A stretch of DNA of 64,000 nt from an uncultured Sphingomonadaceae bacterium (GTDB lineage: Bacteria; Pseudomonadota; Alphaproteobacteria; Sphingomonadales; Sphingomonadaceae). The notes below the pieces were generated by a model. That model was not told where the DNA came from. It searched no databases and saw only the letters and a program-made list of their open reading frames with translations. Below, piece by piece: positions 18,602-25,742 of this stretch (the first letter of the stretch is position 1; each line of letters starts with the position of its first letter). A program made the position numbers and the translations under genes. The DNA lies in NCBI GenBank assembly GCA_947497455.1, contig CANMGU010000001.1, positions 806,001 to 870,000 on the forward strand, in the 5' to 3' direction.

Positions 18602-19702
18602 TTGGCATCCCTGACACTTAAAAATCTGGCCCACAGCTATCACCCCAATCCAGGTGAAGACACTGACTTCGCACTCAAAGAGGTCAATCATACCTGGGAG
18701 GACGGGCGGGCCTATGCGTTGTTGGGGCCCAGCGGGTGCGGCAAAACAACGTTGCTCAACATTATTTCCGGTCTGCTCACGCCAACGAGTGGGCATGTTC
18801 TTTTTGACAACAAGGATGTCACGGCTTCGTCAACAGCTGAACGTAATATTGCGCAGGTTTTCCAGTTTCCAGTTGTCTACGACACAATGACAGTCGGGCA
18901 GAATTTGGCATTCCCATTGCGCAATCGAGGTATGGAAGTCGACTATATTTCTCAGCGTGTACAACGCATTGCACAGATGATTGGACTGGAAGGGGATCTT
19001 CACAAAAAGGCACGAGGCCTGACTTCGGATCTGAAGCAGAAAATTTCTCTGGGGCGCGGTATGGTTCGGGATGATGTGAACGCGATCCTCTTTGACGAAC
19101 CATTGACCGTCATCGACCCCCATCTGAAATGGGAGTTACGGACTCAACTCAAGTCGCTGCACCGGGAATTTGGGCACACGATGATTTATGTGACCCATGA
19201 TCAGACAGAGGCGCTGACCTTCGCAGAGAAAGTTGTGGTGATGTATGACGGCCGGGTTGTGCAGATCGGAACACCGAAAGAGCTTTTCGAAACACCTGCA
19301 CATGTATTTGTCGGCTATTTTATTGGTTCTCCCGGCATGAACTTCATTCCGGTCTCTGTTGCTGGCAGAAAAGCAAATATAAATGGTGAAACCATCAATC
19401 TCAATCATGACTATGGAGACCCCCAGGGGGACGTTCTTTTGGGAATACGGCCTGAGTTTGTCCGTTTGACCAAAGGTGATGGGTTACCGGTTCAAATCAA
19501 CCATATTCAAGATGTTGGCAGACATAAATTTGTCAATGCAACGGTGTTTGATGTCGAAATCAATATCGCCGCTGGCGAGGGTTTTGAAATTGAATCGGAC
19601 ATGACCAGAGTTGAGTTTGATCCGTCAAATATCAGCATCTTTTGTGACGACTGGCGCATAAATGCCGAAGCGGTTGATCAAGGCACGGGGGCAATGACCT
19701 AG
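18602..19702 (+). CDS. glpT: ABC transporter ATPase GlpT-like, glycerol uptake
   Basis: 366-residue partner ATPase, starting at TTG two bases after the glpS stop. Walker A GPSGCGKTT, Walker B AILFDEP and the switch histidine VTHDQTEAL are present. The ABC signature is replaced by LTSDLKQK and the D-loop by LTVIDPH. With GlpS this would form a heterodimer having one complete ATP site (GlpT Walker motifs plus GlpS signature) and one degenerate site. A TOBE-like C-terminal domain is present. This glpT is an ABC ATPase of the Rhizobium naming scheme, not the glycerol-3-phosphate antiporter of E. coli. Confidence 0.85.
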   Translation: MASLTLKNLAHSYHPNPGEDTDFALKEVNHTWEDGRAYALLGPSGCGKTTLLNIISGLLTPTSGHVLFDNKDVTASSTAERNIAQVFQFPVVYDTMTVGQNLAFPLRNRGMEVDYISQRVQRIAQMIGLEGDLHKKARGLTSDLKQKISLGRGMVRDDVNAILFDEPLTVIDPHLKWELRTQLKSLHREFGHTMIYVTHDQTEALTFAEKVVVMYDGRVVQIGTPKELFETPAHVFVGYFIGSPGMNFIPVSVAGRKANINGETINLNHDYGDPQGDVLLGIRPEFVRLTKGDGLPVQINHIQDVGRHKFVNATVFDVEINIAAGEGFEIESDMTRVEFDPSNISIFCDDWRINAEAVDQGTGAMT

Positions 19703-20577
19703 TGCAAAAGACTGTCAATCAACGCGCTTGGTTTCTGGTTCTTCCGGTATTGATCCTTGTCGCTTTTTCATCAGTCATTCCGATGATGACCGTGGTCAAT
19801 TATTCATTCCAGGATAGCTTTGGAGAAAATATCTTTTTCTGGGTCGGACTGGAATGGTACAAAGAATTGCTCCAATCGGAGCGGTTATGGGATGCCTTTG
19901 GCCGACAGCTGCTCTTTTCTTTTATCATTCTCATGATCGAGATCCCTCTGGGTATTCTGGTGGCACTGAGCATGCCTAAAAAAGGTTTCTCAGCCTCGAT
20001 TTGTCTTGTGTTGATGTCTTTGCCCTTGCTCATCCCGTACAATGTTGTCGGGACGATCTGGCAGGTATTTGGGCGTGCAGACATTGGTTTGCTCGGTCGT
20101 TTATTGTCTGATCTGGGTATCTCATACAATTATTCTCAGAATGCTTTTGATGCTTGGGTTACGGTAATAGTTATGGATGTCTGGCACTGGACATCACTGG
20201 TTGCACTTTTGGCCTATGCGGGGCTTCGCTCTATTCCGAGGGCTTATTATCAGGCGGCAATGATAGATCAGGCAAGCCGTTGGAGTGTCTTTCGATTCAT
20301 TGAACTACCGAAAATGCGGGGTGTCTTGATGATTGCGATTTTGCTGCGCTTCATGGACAGCTTCATGATTTATACGGAGCCATTTGTTCTTACCGGCGGT
20401 GGGCCCGGGAATGCCACTACATTCCTCTCGATAGACCTAGTGAAAATGGCGCTTGGACAATTTGATCTCGGCCCAGCGGCTGCATTCTCGCTCATGTATT
20501 TCCTGGTCATTCTGCTCATTTCCTATGTGTTTTACACGGTCATGATAACCGTCGACAAAGATGAGGCTAAGCCATGA
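19702..20577 (+). CDS. glpP: ABC transporter permease GlpP-like
   Basis: 291-residue inner-membrane permease with about six membrane segments, of the MalF/UgpA type. The EAA-loop is SIPRAYYQAAMIDQASRWSV, which contacts the ATPases. It starts at GTG sharing one base with the TAG of the preceding ATPase gene, with GGGGG upstream. Together with the next gene it forms the translocation channel of the glycerol importer. Confidence 0.85.
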   Translation: MQKTVNQRAWFLVLPVLILVAFSSVIPMMTVVNYSFQDSFGENIFFWVGLEWYKELLQSERLWDAFGRQLLFSFIILMIEIPLGILVALSMPKKGFSASICLVLMSLPLLIPYNVVGTIWQVFGRADIGLLGRLLSDLGISYNYSQNAFDAWVTVIVMDVWHWTSLVALLAYAGLRSIPRAYYQAAMIDQASRWSVFRFIELPKMRGVLMIAILLRFMDSFMIYTEPFVLTGGGPGNATTFLSIDLVKMALGQFDLGPAAAFSLMYFLVILLISYVFYTVMITVDKDEAKP

Positions 20578-21425
20578 GTGCGGAACTGCGAGCAGATAAA
20601 AGACCTGTTGCACGATCGCGGCGAAGAGTTCGAGTTGGGCCAGTCGTGATGGCGGTCTATTTGGTTTTTCTGCTTGTTCCGATCTATTGGCTAATCATCA
20701 TGAGCTTCAAGTCGAACTCCGAGATATTGAGTTCTTTCACGCTTTTTCCTGATAATTTCACACTGAAAAACTACCGTACCATCCTCGAAGACCCGTCATG
20801 GTATATGGGTTATGTGAACAGCTTCATATTTGTTTCTCTCAATATGGTGATTTCGCTGCTCGTCGCATTGCCGGCGGCTTACGCCTTTAGTCGCTATCGG
20901 TTTTTTGGGGACAATCATCTGTTTTTTTGGCTCCTGACAAACCGCATGGCGCCGCCAGCTGTCTTTGCTCTGCCTTTCTTTCAACTCTATTCCAGCGTGT
21001 CTTTGTTCGATACCCATATTGCCGTCGCCTTGGCGCATTGCCTGTTCAATGTTCCGCTCGCCGTTTGGATATTGGAAGGGTTTATGCGCGGCGTCCCGAG
21101 AGAAATTGACGAAACGGCGTTTATTGACGGATACAGTTTCCCAAGGTTTTTCACGAGAATCTTCATACCCATGATCGCACCCGGTATAGGTGTTACCGCA
21201 TTCTTCTGCTTCATGTTCAGCTGGGTTGAACTATTGTTGAGCCGCACGCTCACGAGCGTAGATGCAAAGCCGATTACGGCAATCATGACACGAACCGTAT
21301 CCGCATCAGGACTTGATTGGGGTGTGCTTGCAGCTGCAGGCGTTTTGACCATTATCCCGGGCGCTATTGTGATTTATTTCGTACGCAATCACATTGCCAA
21401 GGGTTTCGCGCTGGGTCGTGTCTAG
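20574..21425 (+). CDS. glpQ: ABC transporter permease GlpQ-like
   Basis: 283-residue second permease of the MalG/UgpE type, with about six membrane segments after a basic N-terminus (ARSRRRVRVG). The EAA loop is PREIDETAFIDGYSFPRFF. It overlaps the preceding permease by 4 bases (ATGA), so the two subunits are probably made in equal amounts. Nothing unusual in length. Confidence 0.85.
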   Translation: MSAELRADKRPVARSRRRVRVGPVVMAVYLVFLLVPIYWLIIMSFKSNSEILSSFTLFPDNFTLKNYRTILEDPSWYMGYVNSFIFVSLNMVISLLVALPAAYAFSRYRFFGDNHLFFWLLTNRMAPPAVFALPFFQLYSSVSLFDTHIAVALAHCLFNVPLAVWILEGFMRGVPREIDETAFIDGYSFPRFFTRIFIPMIAPGIGVTAFFCFMFSWVELLLSRTLTSVDAKPITAIMTRTVSASGLDWGVLAAAGVLTIIPGAIVIYFVRNHIAKGFALGRV

Positions 21426-21454
21426 ATAAGATGAAGATGGGAGAGATATCTTAA

Positions 21455-21727
21455 ATGGAATGGATGGCCTGGACGCTACCTACCGCAGTATTTTTTCTGT
21501 CCATTGGCGCCTTGCTGATCGGCATGAGTGTATTGCACATGAAATATCCGAGTACGCCCAGAATAGGGGTGCTCGGAATTGAAACAATGCGTGGAGACAG
21601 GTTGTTCATCTCGTTGCTGGGTTCTGCTTTCATCAATCTTGCGTGGATTGGCTTGTTCAACGCGCCGCAATATGGAGCGCTGATCATTTGCGGTTTGTTT
21701 GCGGCAATTGTATTTCGCTGGGTATAA
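21455..21727 (+). CDS. glpU: DUF2160 small membrane protein GlpU-like
   Basis: 90-residue protein with two or three hydrophobic segments, including LPTAVFFLSIGALLIGMSVL and a C-terminal ALIICGLFAAIVFRWV, matching the DUF2160 family found next to glycerol ABC transporters. The central GVLGIETMRGDRLFISLLGS is the recognisable conserved stretch. GGGAGAG is upstream. Its mechanistic role in the importer is unknown. Its presence is the strongest reason to call this set a glycerol transporter rather than a generic sugar importer. Confidence 0.8.
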   Translation: MEWMAWTLPTAVFFLSIGALLIGMSVLHMKYPSTPRIGVLGIETMRGDRLFISLLGSAFINLAWIGLFNAPQYGALIICGLFAAIVFRWV

Positions 21728-21751
21728 AATAGAAAAGATCGGATCACAAAA

Positions 21752-23503
21752 ATGAGACATATTCGAACAACCGCAATCCTTTGCATGAGCCTGGCTGCAA
21801 TATCTTGTTCAGATTCAACAGATACCGAGAATGATGTACGGGCTGACGTGGATATGTCTGATCCCTCAGGCGCGGCGAGCCGATTCCTGGATGAAGAGAT
21901 TGGAGCGCTTTCCAGCCTCAGCCGGGAAGAGCAGGAAGCCGAATTGGCGTGGTTCACGGAGGCCTCAAAACCATTCAGAGGCATGGAAATTTCAGTGGTG
22001 TCTGAAACGATTGCCACTCATGAATATGAATCCAAAGTTCTTGCTCCTGCTTTTACAGCCATTACCGGAATCCGGGTCACGCATGATCTTATCGGGGAAG
22101 GCGATGTGGTTGAGAAGCTACAAACGCAGATGCAGTCAAACGAGAATATCTACGATGCATATGTCAATGATTCAGATCTGATCGGAACGCATTGGCGCTA
22201 TCAACAGGTCCGCAATCTTACGGATTGGATGGCGGGCGAGGGCGGTGATGTGACCAACCCAGGACTGGATCTTCCTGATTTTATCGGAACTGATTTCACA
22301 ACGGGTCCGGACAAAAAACTATATCAATTGCCGGATCAGCAATTCGCAAATCTATACTGGTTCCGATATGATTGGTTCACCGATCCGAAGATCAAAGCTG
22401 AATTTAAAGCGCAATATGGATATGACCTAGGAGTTCCCATTAACTGGTCGGCTTATGAAGATATTGCTGAATTCTTTACCGGCAAAAAAATTGATGGAAA
22501 AACAGTCTACGGCAACATGGACTATGGCAAAAAGGATCCGTCATTGGGGTGGCGTTTTACCGACGCCTGGATGTCGATGGCCGGTATGGGGTCTGTCGGT
22601 GAGCCCAACGGACTGCCGGTTGACGAATGGGGCATTCGCGTAAACGACAAGTCGCAACCTGTAGGGTCATGTGTTGCGCGAGGTGGAGCGACCAATTCGC
22701 CAGCTGCTGTCTATGCGCTGGCCAAATATTCCAAATGGCTTGCCGACTATGCACCACCATCAGCAGCGGGGATGACCTTCTCAGAGGCAGGACCGGTTCC
22801 ATCGCAAGGAGCCATTGCGCAACAGATGTTTTGGTACACGACATTCACCGCCAATATGGTTGGCGAAGATGCCTCGGCTGTTCTCTATGAGGACGGCACG
22901 CCACGATGGCGAATGGCGCCCAGTCCTCATGGTGCTTATTGGGAAGATGGTATGAAAGTGGGCTATCAAGATGCTGGCGCCTGGACATTGATGAAATCTA
23001 CACCGACCAAGCGGGCAAAAGCGGCTTGGCTCTATGCGCAGTTTGTTACCTCTAAAACCGTAGACGTCAAAAAAGCACATGTCGGACTGACCTTCATTCG
23101 CCAATCAACCATCCAACATGACAGTTTTACCGAACGTGCGCCTAAACTGGGCGGGCTCGTGGAGTTTTATCGCTCGCCAGCGCGTACCCAGTGGTCTCCA
23201 ACCGGAACAAATGTGCCAGACTATCCTCGCTTGGCACAGCTTTGGTGGCAGAATATTGGCGATGCTTCCTCGGGCACAAAAACACCACAGGCGGCGCTTG
23301 ATTCATTATGTGAACAGCAAGAACGCGTTCTCGGTCGTCTGGAGCGTTCCGGATTGCAGGGCGATCTCGGACCGAGGCTCGGGGCAGAAAGAGAGGCAGC
23401 CTATTGGTTGAAACAACCCGGAGCACCCAAAGCCAAACTGGCGAACGAAAAGCCCGAGCCGGTTACCATCGAATATGACGAATTAATTGCACAATGGCAG
23501 TAG
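21752..23503 (+). CDS. glpV: Extracellular binding protein GlpV-like, lipoprotein
   Basis: 583-residue substrate-binding protein closing the operon. It begins with a lipoprotein signal (MRHIRTTAILCMSLAAISCS, lipobox Cys), so it is membrane-anchored in the periplasm. The mature part has a type-1 solute-binding fold with WFTEASKPFRGMEISVVSET near the start and LGWRFTDAWMSMAGMG in the middle. The large size (over 550 residues) fits glycerol-binding GlpV proteins and exceeds ordinary sugar-binding proteins. Many rhizobial homologues carry a cleavable signal instead, so the lipid anchor may be a local variation. Confidence 0.83.
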   Translation: MRHIRTTAILCMSLAAISCSDSTDTENDVRADVDMSDPSGAASRFLDEEIGALSSLSREEQEAELAWFTEASKPFRGMEISVVSETIATHEYESKVLAPAFTAITGIRVTHDLIGEGDVVEKLQTQMQSNENIYDAYVNDSDLIGTHWRYQQVRNLTDWMAGEGGDVTNPGLDLPDFIGTDFTTGPDKKLYQLPDQQFANLYWFRYDWFTDPKIKAEFKAQYGYDLGVPINWSAYEDIAEFFTGKKIDGKTVYGNMDYGKKDPSLGWRFTDAWMSMAGMGSVGEPNGLPVDEWGIRVNDKSQPVGSCVARGGATNSPAAVYALAKYSKWLADYAPPSAAGMTFSEAGPVPSQGAIAQQMFWYTTFTANMVGEDASAVLYEDGTPRWRMAPSPHGAYWEDGMKVGYQDAGAWTLMKSTPTKRAKAAWLYAQFVTSKTVDVKKAHVGLTFIRQSTIQHDSFTERAPKLGGLVEFYRSPARTQWSPTGTNVPDYPRLAQLWWQNIGDASSGTKTPQAALDSLCEQQERVLGRLERSGLQGDLGPRLGAEREAAYWLKQPGAPKAKLANEKPEPVTIEYDELIAQWQ

Positions 23504-23540
23504 GGTAGTTTGTCAGAGCGAAAATGATCTGGAAAAAGGT

Positions 23541-23596
23541 CGCCCGGTGCGCTGGGTCATAGAGGGAGGAGCACCGGGCGAGTTTGCGCGTTTTTT
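23541..23596 (+). terminator. Terminator after the glp operon
   Basis: Perfect 10-bp inverted repeat CGCCCGGTGC (23541-23550)/GCACCGGGCG (23571-23580) with a 20-base loop. A run of six T follows at 23591-23596. A second stem TTTGCGCG (23583-23590)/CGCGCAAA (23617-23624) overlaps it and may serve the convergent gene. Confidence 0.65.
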
Positions 23597-23626
23597 GTTT
23601 CGGGGGGCGATAACAACGCGCAAAAG

Positions 23627-24055
23627 CTAATGAATTTGATGTTCAATCGTCTGCTGGTTCAAACGAAAGTCAGCTATTGCCAATAGCCAGCACAAGACCG
23701 GCTTTGATGGATCGCATGTGGCCAGTTTGGTGTGAACCGTTCTCAAAATCTCGCACACCAGCTTATCTTTCGCCACTTTCTCCTTTTGAAGCGTGAAATA
23801 TTGCCGCAACCATATTTCAAACTCATCAAGTAGCTGACGATATGCGTCTTTGTTTCCTGCATGGGTTGCCTTCATAAGGTTTTGCCATTTGGGAGGGCTG
23901 TTCTCGGTGATAGCAGCGATATTGTAACGTCGGTATGTCTGCCGCCTGGAAGGCGACTGGTAGGGGTGATCGCTGAACATGTAGCCACTTTGCATGCCTA
24001 TGAAATTGGCAGAGCGCTCAACCGCATCTGGTGAAGAAATTGTCTCCGTAATCAT
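23627..24055 (-). CDS. Truncated ECF sigma-factor-like protein (region 2 only)
   Basis: 142 residues. Residues about 56-130 (WQNLMKATHAGNKDAYRQLL, then LVCEILRTVHTKLATCDP and WLLAIADFRL) resemble region 2 of sphingomonad ECF sigma factors, where one expects a D-LVQE-LL-VH-KRHTYDP-W--AIARY pattern. The protein stops right after region 2 and has no region 4. A terminator stands right after it, so no separated region 4 follows. A 50-residue N-terminal extension has no known domain. Its GGAGAG site 6 bases before ATG suggests it is translated. It could be an inactive sigma relic, a competitor for core polymerase, or a binding partner in the adjacent signalling set. Confidence 0.6.
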   Translation of the reverse strand: MITETISSPDAVERSANFIGMQSGYMFSDHPYQSPSRRQTYRRYNIAAITENSPPKWQNLMKATHAGNKDAYRQLLDEFEIWLRQYFTLQKEKVAKDKLVCEILRTVHTKLATCDPSKPVLCWLLAIADFRLNQQTIEHQIH

Positions 24056-24366
24056 CTTTTACTCTCCGTGCTCTAAATGGCTCGCTTAGCTTTGGAGTGT
24101 TGTTTGAAGGACTAGCGACAAAGGGTATTTCATATTCTGACTGGTTTTTTCCAATTTTGACACTTGCTCTTTTTCCCCTTCAATAGGCGTTGAGTCTCTA
24201 GCTTCGAGATGCTTTGCTCTTGAAGAAGATCTGGTGATGAAATTCGATAAGTAGGTGCAGAATTGAAAAGAAAATCTGAGGTTTGATCTTTAGGATTCTG
24301 ACCCACCAGAGCCTCCGCCCGATATCGGGAACCGATGGAACTAAAGGTCGAGTAAGCAATTTGTCG
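24056..24366. other. Divergent gap between sigma-like and kinase-like genes
   Basis: 311 bases that should hold two promoters in opposite directions. I see no clear hairpin, repeat or RNA gene. An in-frame upstream start for the rightward gene exists at 24283 but without a ribosome binding site. Confidence 0.35.
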
Positions 24367-24963
24367 ATGAACGAAAACATGGATAGTGAACTGCGATCGT
24401 CTCGCGACGATATTCAATTGGTGTCCAGTTTTATAAATCTCGAGCGCAGGCGTCTTAAAAGCGGTTGTTATGAAGATTGCATAGATGCCCTGGATACGAT
24501 CAGTTTTAGGATCGAGATACTTTCATTCCTGGACAATTTCTTTTTTGCTGGTGACTATAACGATCGGGTGCCGGCCGACGCTTTCTTGGAGGAGGCTGTG
24601 ACTATGCTGATGGGGCACTATTCAGCTGACGAGCAGCATCATAGCATCGACGTTTCGGGAACCATCGCGCTGAGACAATGTCGTGACCTATGCCTCATCC
24701 TCAACGAGTTGTTGGTGCCATGGGCCCGTAGCAAGAAGAAAGGATGTAACACCAGCGTTGTCGTCGCAATATCATGTAACAAAGATGTACTTCATGTGAG
24801 ACTGAGTTTGGCACCGACACCTCAAAAGGATAAAGAGATAAACATGATTGTCGTTTCAGATCTCTTGAAGCAACATGATGGTGATCTTTCTTCGCAAAGC
24901 GGTGACGGATTGGAAATTTTGAATATTGTGTTTCCGCTAAGCCGAAATCTGGCGATCGAATAG
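24367..24963 (+). CDS. HisKA_2-like protein lacking the phosphoacceptor histidine
   Basis: 198-residue cytoplasmic protein that aligns by eye with the HisKA_2/HWE dimerisation domain. DDIQLVSSFINLERRR corresponds to the usual KNNLQLVSSLLNLQ segment, but the preceding His-His-Arg is replaced (SELRSSRDD). RDLCLILNELLVPW resembles the N-box neighbourhood LGLILNELVTNA, and GDGLEILNIVFPL the last ATP-domain strand, but the N-box lacks the Asn-Ala-x-Lys-His part. It is therefore probably not an active kinase. It lies 18 bases before a response regulator gene, so it may act as a regulator or adaptor of that protein. The start is uncertain (24367, 24379 or 24283). Confidence 0.55.
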   Translation: MNENMDSELRSSRDDIQLVSSFINLERRRLKSGCYEDCIDALDTISFRIEILSFLDNFFFAGDYNDRVPADAFLEEAVTMLMGHYSADEQHHSIDVSGTIALRQCRDLCLILNELLVPWARSKKKGCNTSVVVAISCNKDVLHVRLSLAPTPQKDKEINMIVVSDLLKQHDGDLSSQSGDGLEILNIVFPLSRNLAIE

Positions 24964-24981
24964 CAAATGAGAGTCAACTTA

Positions 24982-25734
24982 ATGGCGAAGATACTGGTGA
25001 TCGAAAACGAGCGCATTGCCGCAAGGGATCTTTCTGAAATTCTGAATGAACTTGGTCATGATGTTGTCGGAATAGCAGCAAATTTTGATGACGCTGTGGC
25101 TTTGGCGATCGAACATAAACCAGAGCTGGCATTGATCGATATTCATATCGACGGTCAACGGGATGGTGTCGCTCTTGCTGGAGAATTGAGAGAAGAGCAC
25201 TCGATGGCGTTGGCTTTCATATCGAGTCACGCTGATCATAACACCGTAACCCAAGCATCAGCGACGCGGCCTAACGGGTATCTGGTAAAGCCTTTTGATA
25301 AATCATCTGTGGATGCGCTGGTTAGCACCGCTTTGTCGAATTTCGTTTCAAGCCAAGCTCGTGTCAATCAAGAGCAATTGGCAGATGCAAGAGCGTCGTC
25401 AGGACTTGGCTTGAGTAAGCCCCAGTCAGCCGAGATTGTTGAATATATAGAAAAGCATATGGATCAACCGATCAAAATTGATCAATTGGCCGATCAATTG
25501 GGTATGGGAAAAAACACGTTTGCCAAGCGATTTCAAACGTCTTTCGGGGTGTCGCCATATCAATATTTAATCGAACAGAGGATTGATGAAGCCAAGCGAC
25601 TGCTCAGGAACACCGCTTGGCCGATTGCTGAAATTGCGCTTTCTGTTGGCTTTTCCAACCAAGCGCATTTCACGACCAGTTTCAAACAAGCCGTTAGAGT
25701 CACACCCTATAGCTATCGTAAATCAATGCGCTGA
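24982..25734 (+). CDS. Response regulator, receiver plus AraC-type DNA-binding domain
   Basis: About 250 residues. The N-terminal receiver (1-115) has the phospho-acceptor Asp in ALIDIHI, a Ser in AFISSHAD and Lys in YLVKPF; the acidic pocket reads VIENE. A linker precedes a C-terminal AraC-family double helix-turn-helix with PIKIDQLADQLGMGKNTFAK and GFSNQAHFTTSFKQAVRVTP. The protein should bind DNA on phosphorylation. A receiver directly fused to an AraC domain is uncommon beside HisKA_2 kinases. It follows the kinase-like gene and converges on a TPR sensor kinase whose stop is 8 bases away, the obvious partner. The start at MAKILVIEN was preferred to ATG 24967. Confidence 0.87.
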   Translation: MAKILVIENERIAARDLSEILNELGHDVVGIAANFDDAVALAIEHKPELALIDIHIDGQRDGVALAGELREEHSMALAFISSHADHNTVTQASATRPNGYLVKPFDKSSVDALVSTALSNFVSSQARVNQEQLADARASSGLGLSKPQSAEIVEYIEKHMDQPIKIDQLADQLGMGKNTFAKRFQTSFGVSPYQYLIEQRIDEAKRLLRNTAWPIAEIALSVGFSNQAHFTTSFKQAVRVTPYSYRKSMR

Positions 25735-25742
25735 AACGTCCG

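Noticed and set aside
17502..23503. Maltose or sn-glycerol-3-phosphate (Ugp) transporter
   Set aside because: The DUF2160 gene, two different ATPases and the very large binding protein fit the glycerol GlpSTPQUV type better.
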